From the NCBI GenBank assembly GCA_004293675.1, contig READ01000015.1, positions 62,001-126,000 of the forward strand: 64,000 bases of DNA. Direction: 5' to 3'. The position numbers and the translations under genes were made by a program. Shown piece after piece: positions 53,749-63,077 of this stretch (position 1 is the first letter of the stretch; the number at the start of each line of letters is the position of its first letter). The notes beneath the pieces were generated by a model that searched no databases, had not been told where the DNA came from, and saw nothing but the letters and a program-made list of their open reading frames with translations. This DNA is from Betaproteobacteria bacterium. Its GTDB lineage: Bacteria > Pseudomonadota > Gammaproteobacteria > Burkholderiales > Casimicrobiaceae.

Positions 53749-56700
53749 GGCACAATCTCAAACACCGCATTGCCCAATTGTCCATTGACTTCGGGCGCGT
53801 ACATGGCTTCCGCGTGAGTGGGTGGCAACGCGAACTTACCGGGCGTGGTGAGCCGCAGCTCGTAGCTAAAGCTGTGTTTGCCTTTGCTCACCCATTCAAA
53901 CGACGAGCGAACGTTGGTGAAAGTGCGCTCGACATATCGATAGCCCTGCCAGGTGCGTGTCTCTTCGGCCACGCCGGCAAGTTTCGACAAACCGCCCAGT
54001 ACTGTGGCGCCAGCGGGTACAGGATCGTCAATACCAAGCCAGCCCAAGCCCATCGCGTTTTCCGCCGTAACGGTTACTTGCAACACATCACCCACCGAAT
54101 ACCGTCCAGTGCTCTTTTGTTGCACGGCTTTGATGGTTTTGGTCAGCGTGATGCCGTTATTCTGCGCGCCCGAAAGCGGTACGGCAGCGCGAAGCTGCGA
54201 GCGTGCCCACGGCTCGCCTTTGCCCAAATGTTCGATGGCTACGTTGTTGCTCGCGCCGTTCCATGCAAAGCTGACCTCCTCATCAGTGCGACCGCCGTCC
54301 CAAACGACTTCCTTGGTTTCGCCGTTGTAAGTAATCCGAGTACGTCCGTCGGCCGCTGCTTGTTTGGCGTATCGCTCCATCGCGAACGCCGCCCAGATAT
54401 TGGCCTGAGTGCTCCAAAAATGTCCGTCACGACGCATGCGATTGTTGAGGCCCTTGAGTAGCGGCAGCTTGTATTGCGCGAACTCGGGCGTGTCGATGCT
54501 CACACGAAACATTCTGGCCATCGTGTAATCGTCGCTGCGCATGAAATACCAACGATCATCGCTTCGAGCAATGCTGGCAACACCCGCGTTCGATTTCACG
54601 TTATCGCGAAGCTCTTGCAGCGCAGCACTCCGGAGCGCGTTGCGGTTGGGCAAGTCGTTGCTTCGATTGAGTACATTGACCCAGTCAACCAAAGATGCAG
54701 CCGTGAGCTTCACCGGATCGACGCGCACCGTGTCGAGAAGCCGCTTTGATGCTCGGCCATAGCGCGACAGCGCCTCAAGCGCGATCAATTTTTCTGAGAG
54801 CAAATACAGCGGATCGTTGGGCATCCAGCTCCGATTCACCTTGAGCTCGCCCGCTACGTATCGCTCAAGTCCCCCGAGCATTCGGTCCAGCGATGCCGCC
54901 GGAATCTGCCATCCCGCTTCATGCGCGCCCGACAGAACGAAAGCCGTGAGCACCGGGTAACCTTCGTTGGTGTCGCCTGGGTAGTAGTTAGCGAGACCAT
55001 TTGAAGACAAATAATTCGGTAGCGAATCGGCGATCACCGCCCAAAGATTTTCCTCCTTCATCCCGAGCGTCTTGGTCATCCGCTGTTCGAGGCAGGCAAA
55101 CGGATAGCGCGCAAAGTAGGCGCGAATCCCGCTCGTGTCGGCCCCGTAGGTTCGAGCCACTGAGACGTTCAACTCGCCTTTGGTAATCGTGCCGACCGCT
55201 GCATCAGGTTTAATCGCAAGGATTGCTTTTCCCTTGACCTCGGCGCTCGCATCCGCCACGGTTCGCATTGGAAGTGGCGTCAAAAGCGCTTGCTTGATGC
55301 GCAGCGAATCACCGCGCTCTTTGCCCTTTTCAGTCGCGGTGAAATTCCACACGGCTTCCTTGCCCTCAATCGCGGCTTTGGTGTCCCAGGTGACGACTAC
55401 GGATTCACCCGAGCCCACGCGCTGCTCCTTCTTCGGTAGCGTGATGTCGTTCATCTTGGCCGTGACCTCCGCAACAATGGCGCGCGGCGTCGTGTTTCGA
55501 AGCGTCACACCGGCGCGGAAATCATCGCCGTGGCGAATCGCTGCGGGCAAGCCAGAGAACAACTGCAAATCGCGCGTGGTGCGGATGCTCGTTTCGCCCG
55601 TGCCGAATCGCTCGCCGTAGCCATCGGCAATGGCGACGATTCGGAACCGGGTGAGCGAATCGTTGAGCGGCACCTCAACAGTCGCCTCACCGTTGGCATC
55701 GGTGATGACATCGGCTTTCCAATACACCAATGTGTCAAACAATTCGCGCGTACCCGCGCCACGACCGCCCGATCCGCCCGGTGGCAGCGCTTTACGGCCA
55801 AAGTGACGTTTACCAATCACCTGCATTTGCGCCGTGGCTGTCGTAATGCCGTAGTCGCGCCGCTTCATCATTGCTTCGAGCAGTTTCCAGGTGTTGTTAC
55901 CCTGCAGCTCGAGCAGCGCTTCGTCAATCGCAAAAACGGCGACTTCAGCTTGATCACCGGCACGCTGATTGTTGGCGCGACCCACTTTAATTTTGACCTG
56001 CGATTTTTCTCGCGTTTGGTATTCGGGCTTGTCTGTGGTCACCACTACGTTTAAGCCGTAGCGTTGCCAGTTCACGTCAATGTTGGCGATGCCCAGCTTA
56101 AAAGCGGGTTTGGCCAAATCGACCAGCGCCGTGGGTGCCGGTGCGCCGACACGGCCGCGCACCAAAAGCGCTGACACATAGGCGTTGGGGGCCCATTCCT
56201 CTTTCACCGGCACTTCAATCACCGCTGATTTGCCAGAGAGTTGTGTCACGAAACTCGACAACACCGTCCCGTCGCGCTCGACCGTGACCAGTACCGTCGC
56301 CTCACGGAACGGCATGCGAACTTGAAAGCGCGCTTTCTCGTTGGGCTCGTAGCGCTTTTTCTCGGGCAGCAGATCGATGCGATCCGAGCTTTCGCTGCGG
56401 AAAATCCAATCGTCACCGTTGGATGCCCACATCGATGTCCCGGCGCTGGTGATGCGCGATTTTTCATCAGCAACAGTAGCGATGAGCTGAACTTCACCCG
56501 ACACTTTGACGCTGCTTGTGCAGGTGTATTTACCGCTACGATCAGAAACGCCCTCACAAAGGACGCCAAGATCATTTTTCTTTTCATTCGATTCGTAGCT
56601 GTAAAAGCCGCCGATGTTTCGTTTCCGATACGACGTCCAATCGCGATGCACGCCGTTGACTTTGAACTTCACGCCGGCAATTGCTTTGCCAGTCACGTCG

Positions 56701-59036
56701 GTGGTCACAATTTCATAGGACAGTCGCTCGCGCGCCATCGCCCAGTCGGTGGTTTTAATGCCAACCAACACGGCTGATGGCCACACCGTAGCACGCGATT
56801 GCGCCGTGTAGATTTCACCGTTGGGATCGGTGTATTCAACGTCGGCGATCAATGAATGGGGGCGCTCGACCTTGGGGGTAGCGAGCGATACGCGTGCTGC
56901 ACCCGCGCTGGATAGCGCCACGGATTGATCTTCACCTTGCGGTTGCTTGTTTTCACGATTTCGACGGCTTCCCGATTCGTCGTCAATTGGATTGAAGCTG
57001 TGATCAGGCCAGGCCTCGAAGCCGGGCCAGGCGCGTGCATCGAAGCGCGAACGCGCCGTCACAATGTCGCCCGCAGCCGGTCCGCCCGAGAGGAACGACA
57101 AGCGAACATCGACATTGGCCGCATCGCCGCTCACCACATTGGCGTTAGCGATACTCACCTCGGCTTTGTAAACCGGAAGTCGGAAATCGGCGACGGTGAA
57201 ACGTGCCGTGGTACGTCCACCAATTTCAAGGCGATATTGACCGCGTTTGGCATTTTGCGGTAGTCGCAGCTCGTTGACCGCGTTGCCGCGCGCGTTCCAC
57301 GCTAGGTTCAGACTGCTTCGTTCATTGTTGCCTTCATTCACCACCGAAATCACTTTAGGCAGCTTCGCCGCATCGGGCGCGCTTGTGCCAAATCGCTTTT
57401 GTTCGCGAGCGTAGTGCTTCATGTGTACGGTTTCGCCGGGGCGCAACAAATTGCGCGCAAGAATGGTGTGCAGCACTTGCTTTGCGTTGGCACCGCCCTC
57501 GTCAGATTCGTAATCCCACGGCAAATTGAAACGCCACTGCTCGATACCGCGCGTCCAATCGCTGCGGGTGAAAGATAGGTCGTCTCCGCTCTGCGCGAAG
57601 ATGAATTGCGGACAGTCGTAATCGCGTGCGCCCTTTTTGCCGACCTTCGGAGTCAAACGCGCCACTCCATCTTTGTCGGTCTTACCAACGGCGACTTCGA
57701 CCCCTTTGCAATCGCGAATTCGCACCGCCGCATCGGCGACCACCGTGGCGTCGTTCAATCGCGTGACCCAAACAAACGTCTCCGTCGTACCCTGTTTTGC
57801 ATGCACCGCCAGATTCGTCACCAGTGCAATCGAGCGCACGTACATCGAACCTTTCTTTTCAAGTAGCGACGCGCCCAAGGCCGTTGACTCGGCCTCAACA
57901 ACATGTAAGCCCGGCTCTGGCAGTGGCAGGCCGACGACTTCGAATTCCTTGGCGCCTCCCATTTTTGGGATTGGCAATGATTGCGCCTGCGCGTTGCCTT
58001 TCAGCAGCGACTTGGCGCGGAAATCGCCCTCGCCTTTGACCTCTTCTCCGAAGCCGCCAGCGTATTCATCTTCGTCCATCGATTGATCGCGCGATTGATA
58101 GCCTACTGCGCGCGCGTACCAGCGGATCATGTCTTGTTCGCCCGTCACGCGAAGTTTTCGAATTGTTGCTGCTGTGCCCGCGCCAGCGGCGTTGGGCTCA
58201 AGATTGCGGACCGTGATCGGCAACGCCGGATCGGCGTTTCGCTCAATAATGCCGAAGCTGCGTGCGAATTTCACAAGCGGCGGATACGCGCTGGTAGAAA
58301 ACGTGATGGTGCGCGTCAAAGTGAGCGGCGTGCCGGTGCCCACCTCTTTCATGTTGGGCGGTACGGTCAGCGTAAATCGCGTCTCAGGCGGAAGTTTGGT
58401 GAACGTGATGCTGTCGCCGCTTTCACCTTCGCCGCTGCTTGCGTCGGCGTTGCTGGGTTTGTAGAGCTTTCCCTTTTCATCCCGAAGTCGAAACCGCGCT
58501 GCATCTTTAAGGTCGAGCGCTCGATTGTTGACATTGAACGCGACTGTACCCAGTGGATTGCAGCCCGCTTCCTTGTTTTCACGACCACAGGTCATCTCCA
58601 ACCACTCACCCGAGCGAACCTTAAAGCGCAAATAATCGGCCGCCTGAAAGCTGCCGGGCGACGCCGAATCCCAGCGCACGATCACATCCGCGCCGCTCGG
58701 GAAATTTTGAGTGCATCGAAAGGCAATCCAGTTTTCGGGATTGCTGATTCCGGCGGCTTGCAGCAATTCGGACTTTCGCTTGCCTCCGATCACCCGCACG
58801 GTGTCGACCGACCGAACACCTTCAACTTCGCAGAACACTCGCTCGATGAACGTTTTGCCGTCGACTGCGCCCTTCGCGCGAACCAGAAACACTTGTTGTT
58901 CGTCGATGTCTGTGGCCTCGTTGGCGGGACGCGCCTCGGCAAGCGCCGGCAGCGGCGTTCGGGGCGTTTGCGCGATGGCCGCAGCGCAAAGCGCTATCGC
59001 AGAGAAACAGGCGAGTCGTCGAAAAATTGAGTGCAT
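53745..59036 (-). CDS. Alpha-2-macroglobulin family protein (YfhM type)
   Basis: 1763 residues from ATG 59036 (MHSIFRRLACFSAIAL). Signal peptide about 1-24; there is no lipobox, unlike E. coli YfhM. Repeated macroglobulin (MG) domains, then a bait-like region, and a thioester domain with the CLEQ motif (YPFACLEQRMTK, about residue 1240) that forms a covalent trap for proteases. The final region has MG/receptor-like beta domains. The family guards the periplasm against proteases and pairs with PbpC, which repairs peptidoglycan; that gene follows with overlapping stop and start. A longer upstream frame to 59153 lacks a signal peptide start. Confidence 0.92.
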   Translation of the reverse strand: MHSIFRRLACFSAIALCAAAIAQTPRTPLPALAEARPANEATDIDEQQVFLVRAKGAVDGKTFIERVFCEVEGVRSVDTVRVIGGKRKSELLQAAGISNPENWIAFRCTQNFPSGADVIVRWDSASPGSFQAADYLRFKVRSGEWLEMTCGRENKEAGCNPLGTVAFNVNNRALDLKDAARFRLRDEKGKLYKPSNADASSGEGESGDSITFTKLPPETRFTLTVPPNMKEVGTGTPLTLTRTITFSTSAYPPLVKFARSFGIIERNADPALPITVRNLEPNAAGAGTAATIRKLRVTGEQDMIRWYARAVGYQSRDQSMDEDEYAGGFGEEVKGEGDFRAKSLLKGNAQAQSLPIPKMGGAKEFEVVGLPLPEPGLHVVEAESTALGASLLEKKGSMYVRSIALVTNLAVHAKQGTTETFVWVTRLNDATVVADAAVRIRDCKGVEVAVGKTDKDGVARLTPKVGKKGARDYDCPQFIFAQSGDDLSFTRSDWTRGIEQWRFNLPWDYESDEGGANAKQVLHTILARNLLRPGETVHMKHYAREQKRFGTSAPDAAKLPKVISVVNEGNNERSSLNLAWNARGNAVNELRLPQNAKRGQYRLEIGGRTTARFTVADFRLPVYKAEVSIANANVVSGDAANVDVRLSFLSGGPAAGDIVTARSRFDARAWPGFEAWPDHSFNPIDDESGSRRNRENKQPQGEDQSVALSSAGAARVSLATPKVERPHSLIADVEYTDPNGEIYTAQSRATVWPSAVLVGIKTTDWAMARERLSYEIVTTDVTGKAIAGVKFKVNGVHRDWTSYRKRNIGGFYSYESNEKKNDLGVLCEGVSDRSGKYTCTSSVKVSGEVQLIATVADEKSRITSAGTSMWASNGDDWIFRSESSDRIDLLPEKKRYEPNEKARFQVRMPFREATVLVTVERDGTVLSSFVTQLSGKSAVIEVPVKEEWAPNAYVSALLVRGRVGAPAPTALVDLAKPAFKLGIANIDVNWQRYGLNVVVTTDKPEYQTREKSQVKIKVGRANNQRAGDQAEVAVFAIDEALLELQGNNTWKLLEAMMKRRDYGITTATAQMQVIGKRHFGRKALPPGGSGGRGAGTRELFDTLVYWKADVITDANGEATVEVPLNDSLTRFRIVAIADGYGERFGTGETSIRTTRDLQLFSGLPAAIRHGDDFRAGVTLRNTTPRAIVAEVTAKMNDITLPKKEQRVGSGESVVVTWDTKAAIEGKEAVWNFTATEKGKERGDSLRIKQALLTPLPMRTVADASAEVKGKAILAIKPDAAVGTITKGELNVSVARTYGADTSGIRAYFARYPFACLEQRMTKTLGMKEENLWAVIADSLPNYLSSNGLANYYPGDTNEGYPVLTAFVLSGAHEAGWQIPAASLDRMLGGLERYVAGELKVNRSWMPNDPLYLLSEKLIALEALSRYGRASKRLLDTVRVDPVKLTAASLVDWVNVLNRSNDLPNRNALRSAALQELRDNVKSNAGVASIARSDDRWYFMRSDDYTMARMFRVSIDTPEFAQYKLPLLKGLNNRMRRDGHFWSTQANIWAAFAMERYAKQAAADGRTRITYNGETKEVVWDGGRTDEEVSFAWNGASNNVAIEHLGKGEPWARSQLRAAVPLSGAQNNGITLTKTIKAVQQKSTGRYSVGDVLQVTVTAENAMGLGWLGIDDPVPAGATVLGGLSKLAGVAEETRTWQGYRYVERTFTNVRSSFEWVSKGKHSFSYELRLTTPGKFALPPTHAEAMYAPEVNGQLGNAVFEIVP

Positions 59037-59277
59037 GAGAATTACAAGCGATTGTGTTGAGTATTTTTCAGTTTTGCGGTCACGTATCGACCAAAGGTCC
59101 GGTCGTCCCAAGTGGGTTGGGGTCAGCATGTATTCTGTACGTAGTCCGGTCAAAGGGTCGGGTTTGTTTTACGTCCATCGAGACAAAGAGGCAACGCGCC
59201 ATTTGTACAGTGGTAATCCAGTGCGTGCTGGGTGATGTGAGGAAATCTTCCGCACGCTAGACGATAAACTCATCGCC

Positions 59278-61476
59278 GTGAGCGAATCGACAGACACACA
59301 GACCTACCTACCCCCCGCGCTGCGGCCCGCGCTCGCGAAGCTGGGCATTCAACACTTACGGGACGTGGCGCTGCATTTACCGATGCGCTATGAGGATCAA
59401 ACTCGCGTGGTTCCGATCGGCGAGCTCTTGGTCGGTGAATCGGTCGTGGTTGAGGGCGTGGTCGATCATTCCGAGACCCTTCAGCGTCCACGTCGGCAGT
59501 TCGTCGCGCTACTTCGATCAAGCACAGACGACGGAGTGAATCACCTCTCGCCGCGCCTGAGTTTGCGCTACTTCAATTTCTATCCGAGCACGGTGAGTGC
59601 GTTGAAGCCGGGCAACACGGTGCGGGTGTACGGTGAAATTCGCGAGGGCTACTATGGTCTTGAGATGGTGCATCCCATTTTCAAAAAGGCAAATGAGCCA
59701 CAAGCCCCGTCAAACAAGGCGTTGACGCCCGTTTATCCAAGTAGCGCAGGCGTGCCGCAAGCCGCTCTGCGCACGCTCGCAACCAAAGCGCTCAAGCTGC
59801 GTGACGTGACCGCGGAGCTGGTCCCGCCATCGATTTTGCAGGCGCAGCGACTCACGGCGTGGGACACCGCGCTTGGCGTACTGCATTCACCCGCCGCGAC
59901 CGAATCAGCGATAGCGCTTGAAGGACGAACACACCCCGCGTGGCGGCGAGTGAAGTTTGACGAGCTACTTGCACAGCAATTGTCGCTACGCGACGCCAAA
60001 CTCCTCCGGGCCGCCGAAACCGCACCCACTATTGCCCCCACAGGCAGTCTGTCCACATTGCTGTTGCAGCGCTTGCCCTTTAAGTTAACCGCCGCACAAA
60101 ATCGCGCCGTAGCGGAAACGCTATCCGACATGAACCGGGGCGCGCCGATGACCCGATTGCTCCAGGGCGATGTGGGTAGCGGAAAGACCATCGTCGCCGC
60201 ACTCGCGGCGCTTGCCGCGGTTGAGGCGGGCTATCAAGTGGCGTTTATGGCACCCACCGAATTGCTCGCGGCACAGCACTTCAACAAGCTCTCGCATTGG
60301 CTGCATGATTTGCCCGTGACGTTAACTTGGTTAACGGGCTCACTGACCGCCGCTGAGCAAAAGGCAGCGCACGCGAGTTGCGCCAAGGGCGAGACGCACA
60401 TCGCCATTGGCACCCACGCGTTGTTCCAGAAAAAAGTGTCCTTTGCGCGATTGGGCTTGGTAGTAGTTGACGAGCAGCATCGGTTTGGCGTTGAGCAGCG
60501 ATTGCAGCTACGGCAGCGGGGTACTAGCCCCCCTCCCCCCCGGGGGGAGGGGTTGGGGGAGAGGGAGTTAGCACTTCAAACCAACTCGGATCAAGGCGGT
60601 ACTCCCTCTCCCCAGCCCTCCCCCCCGGGGGGAGGGAGCCAGTCTCTCGCTCCGCACACTTTGATGATGAGCGCCACGCCAATTCCGCGTTCACTCGCCA
60701 TGAGCTACTACGCCGATTTGGATGTGTCGGTGATTGACGAGCTTCCCGGAGGCCGACAACCCATCACCACCAAACTCGTCTCGGAAAATCGGCGCACAGA
60801 GATCGCCCGCCGTATTTACGAAATCGCGCAGACCGGGGCACAGGCCTACTGGGTCTGCCCGCTCATCGAAGAGAGCGACAAGATGGAAATCGAGCTGCAA
60901 AACGCCACAGCGCTCTACACCGATCTGGTCACGATGATGCCCAACGTTCGCGTCGCGCTGTTGCACGGAAGAATGAAGGCTGAGGAAAAGGCCGACATCA
61001 TGGCCAATTTCATCGCGAACAGAGTGCAGGTTTTGGTTTCAACAACCGTGATCGAAGTGGGTGTCGATGTACCCAACGCGAGCTGGATGGTCATTGAACA
61101 CGCTGAGCGTTTTGGCCTCGCTCAACTGCACCAATTACGTGGTCGCATCGGTCGCGGCGCAGCGGCGTCGACCTGCATTTTGCTGTTCGCTGACAAGCTT
61201 TCAGACACGGCAAAACAGCGCCTTAAAGTCATCTACGAAAACATCGACGGCTTCGTCATCGCCCGCGAAGACCTACGCATCCGAGGCCCCGGTGAACTCC
61301 TCGGCCCACGGCAATCCGGTTTGCCATCGCTGCGCTACGCCAACATCGAAGAAGATATCGATCTGGTCGAAGCCGTGCGCGATCTAGCGCCGAAACTAGA
61401 ACATGATCCAAGCTTCAATAAGCTCGCCTTTCTAAATCGCTGGATCAAGAATCGGGTGGAGTTTGCGAAGGCTTAG
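59278..61476 (+). CDS. recG: ATP-dependent DNA helicase RecG, with repeat-derived insert
   Basis: 732 residues with a GTG start, versus about 693 in E. coli. RecG remodels stalled forks and Holliday junctions. N-terminal wedge/OB domain (about 20-150), helicase core with Walker A GDVGSGKTIVAALAA, motif II VVVDEQHRFGVEQR, motif III MSATPIPRSLAM, and motif VI QLRGRIGRG. Between motifs II and III, at about residues 417-455, lies a segment rich in Pro and Gly (TSPPPPRGEGLGERE...PSPQPSPPGGG) that other RecG proteins lack; it is encoded by the repeat at 60527-60638. It lies in a surface loop, so activity may remain. Confidence 0.93.
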   Translation: MSESTDTQTYLPPALRPALAKLGIQHLRDVALHLPMRYEDQTRVVPIGELLVGESVVVEGVVDHSETLQRPRRQFVALLRSSTDDGVNHLSPRLSLRYFNFYPSTVSALKPGNTVRVYGEIREGYYGLEMVHPIFKKANEPQAPSNKALTPVYPSSAGVPQAALRTLATKALKLRDVTAELVPPSILQAQRLTAWDTALGVLHSPAATESAIALEGRTHPAWRRVKFDELLAQQLSLRDAKLLRAAETAPTIAPTGSLSTLLLQRLPFKLTAAQNRAVAETLSDMNRGAPMTRLLQGDVGSGKTIVAALAALAAVEAGYQVAFMAPTELLAAQHFNKLSHWLHDLPVTLTWLTGSLTAAEQKAAHASCAKGETHIAIGTHALFQKKVSFARLGLVVVDEQHRFGVEQRLQLRQRGTSPPPPRGEGLGERELALQTNSDQGGTPSPQPSPPGGGSQSLAPHTLMMSATPIPRSLAMSYYADLDVSVIDELPGGRQPITTKLVSENRRTEIARRIYEIAQTGAQAYWVCPLIEESDKMEIELQNATALYTDLVTMMPNVRVALLHGRMKAEEKADIMANFIANRVQVLVSTTVIEVGVDVPNASWMVIEHAERFGLAQLHQLRGRIGRGAAASTCILLFADKLSDTAKQRLKVIYENIDGFVIAREDLRIRGPGELLGPRQSGLPSLRYANIEEDIDLVEAVRDLAPKLEHDPSFNKLAFLNRWIKNRVEFAKA
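60527..60638. repeat. C/G-rich palindromic repeat inside recG (copy D)
   Basis: Arms CCCCCCTCCCCCCCGGGG...GGGGTTGGGGGAGAGGGAG and CTCCCTCTCCCCAGCCCTCC...GGGGGGAGGG flank a spacer of about 40 nt. The reading frame of recG stays open through it. Confidence 0.9.
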
Positions 61477-62804
61477 CGCTCGATGCGCCCGCGAGCGAAA
61501 TCGCGCCAGTAGTCGCTCACGCTCGCCTCGTCAGATATTCGCCGCCAGAACTCGTTTGCCATGGCCTTTGCTGTGCTTCTAACTTCGTGCGGTAACGCAG
61601 CGCTGAGTTCCGCTTCGAACGGCGTGTAGCCGAAATCACTATGCGCTTCCGGCTTGAAACGCATGGGCAGCATGTCGTAGCAAGGAGCGAGGTCGAAATG
61701 CCCTTTTGCGATTTTCTCGGGCGATTCCACGATCACGCCTAGGTTGCCGAAATGCATATCGGTGTTGCCGATGAGTTGGCCGAAGGCGTAGAGCGTTTGC
61801 GTGGTGGCAAGCGCGGTTTGGGCGATCCGCTTTTGTGAAGCCAGCTTGTAAATGGTGTCGGCCCAATGGCGTTGACTACCGTGCGTGAAGGCTGAATGCA
61901 CGGCTTTGAGCGGCAAGAGATGGCGTCTGCCCGTTGCCCCTGTTCGGTCAATGCGCGCCGATTCAAGGTAAGTTCTCAGTGGGCTCGACAACACACGTGT
62001 TTCGGGCACATCAAAGCCGAAGTCTCGCAGCACGTTCGATGCAATCGCTTCGGCGAACAAGAGATCGTGCCACCGCTCGCCAAACGGCGTGTTGCGCTGT
62101 GGCGAAAACTTCACCAGCACCTCTCGCACCTGGCCATTCGCGTCAATGACTCGCGTGCTGAATTTCGGCTGTTCGCCGTCGGCGCTTGAACCAGCAATCG
62201 GGCCGATGGTGGCGCTCTTAGCCAGTTCATCGTAGATGTTCAGCAACGTCGTAGGATCGTCGCGATGCGGCGTTTGCTTGTTTGAGCTTTGCCAAGTACG
62301 CAGTGATTCGTCTCCCCACAAAATAGCACCCGCGTGCTCCAGCGCGCCCGATTGCGCGGCAAAAACTTGTTGTGCAATCGGCCACTGCTCGGGATGCGTA
62401 TCCCACTGTTGCGCCACAGCGCCGAGGCGAAATCGCGCGGCGCGGCCCAAATAGCCGCGCAACGCGAGCGGCGTCAAAAACCATGGAAAGTCGCCATGGG
62501 TTTGCGTGTTGATTGCACTTCCGTAGACGTGCACGACGTTGGGCTGAGCGTAGGACGCTGTGGCAAATTCGTGAATGTCCCCATCTGCAGCGACCCAATA
62601 CAAAGGCCATTGCGATTGACCGGTGAGCGCGGCATTCGGTAGTGCATAGCGCGTGTTTTTTCCGCGCCCAAGAATCAACATCCGCCCGCCAGCGGCCTTG
62701 GCGCGATTGTTGATCGTCATGGGTGTGACGTTGAGGCGCGCGGCCGCATTCGGCGCGGTTAAAGGGCCTTCGCGAGCTAGCAATGTTGAAAGAGCGTCAT
62801 CCAA
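61473..62804 (-). CDS. HipA-like Ser/Thr kinase with N-terminal helix-turn-helix
   Basis: 443 residues; the start is probably the TTG at 62804. The HipA kinase motif GSSADGEQPKFS (about 203-214, the typical GSSxGGAxPK-like P-loop), the catalytic GNTDMHFGNLG and the metal-binding DLAPCYDMLPM are all present. Residues about 1-55 (SxLLAREGPLTAPNAAARLNVTPMTINNRAK) look like a winged helix-turn-helix, so antitoxin-like DNA binding may be fused to the kinase. No separate hipB gene is adjacent. The 3' end overlaps recG by 4 nt in convergent direction. HipA kinases phosphorylate tRNA synthetases, causing persistence. Confidence 0.8.
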   Translation of the reverse strand: MDDALSTLLAREGPLTAPNAAARLNVTPMTINNRAKAAGGRMLILGRGKNTRYALPNAALTGQSQWPLYWVAADGDIHEFATASYAQPNVVHVYGSAINTQTHGDFPWFLTPLALRGYLGRAARFRLGAVAQQWDTHPEQWPIAQQVFAAQSGALEHAGAILWGDESLRTWQSSNKQTPHRDDPTTLLNIYDELAKSATIGPIAGSSADGEQPKFSTRVIDANGQVREVLVKFSPQRNTPFGERWHDLLFAEAIASNVLRDFGFDVPETRVLSSPLRTYLESARIDRTGATGRRHLLPLKAVHSAFTHGSQRHWADTIYKLASQKRIAQTALATTQTLYAFGQLIGNTDMHFGNLGVIVESPEKIAKGHFDLAPCYDMLPMRFKPEAHSDFGYTPFEAELSAALPHEVRSTAKAMANEFWRRISDEASVSDYWRDFARGRIER

Positions 62805-62987
62805 TGTTTTGACTTTCTCGGCCCAAACTATGTTTAATTTTGGTTTATTTTCTTATATTTATCAATACTATAAGTAATTTTGTCATGACACAATTAGATT
62901 TATTATGCAGTGTAGTCAATGGCTGGCGAGACGCTGCGACTGTGCGCCGTCGTGGCGCTGCTCTAGCATTACGCCAAATGTTTCTTT

Positions 62988-63066
62988 AGCCACGCTTTCC
63001 TGCCTTCATCATCTGCGGCCTCATTTGACGCCGCGTGAGGCAGTGCAACGCGTGGCTTTTTTGTTT
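62988..63066 (+). terminator. Branched terminator-like structure before prfA
   Basis: AGCCACGC (62988-62995) pairs with GCGTGGCT (63050-63057), followed by T-rich sequence. Inside are CTGCCT/AGGCAG and GCGGC/GCCGC arms. A T run follows directly, but the prfA ATG is only 20 nt further on, so this would be an attenuator-like or leader structure, or the terminator of a small RNA. About 180 nt upstream to the hipA-like start are A/T-rich with a possible -35/-10 pair near 62880-62908. Confidence 0.45.
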
Positions 63067-63077
63067 TCTAGGCGCCC

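Noticed and set aside
62805-63060. tRNA gene
   Set aside because: The branched structure lacks a TPsiC-type arm and an acceptor stem of the right length.
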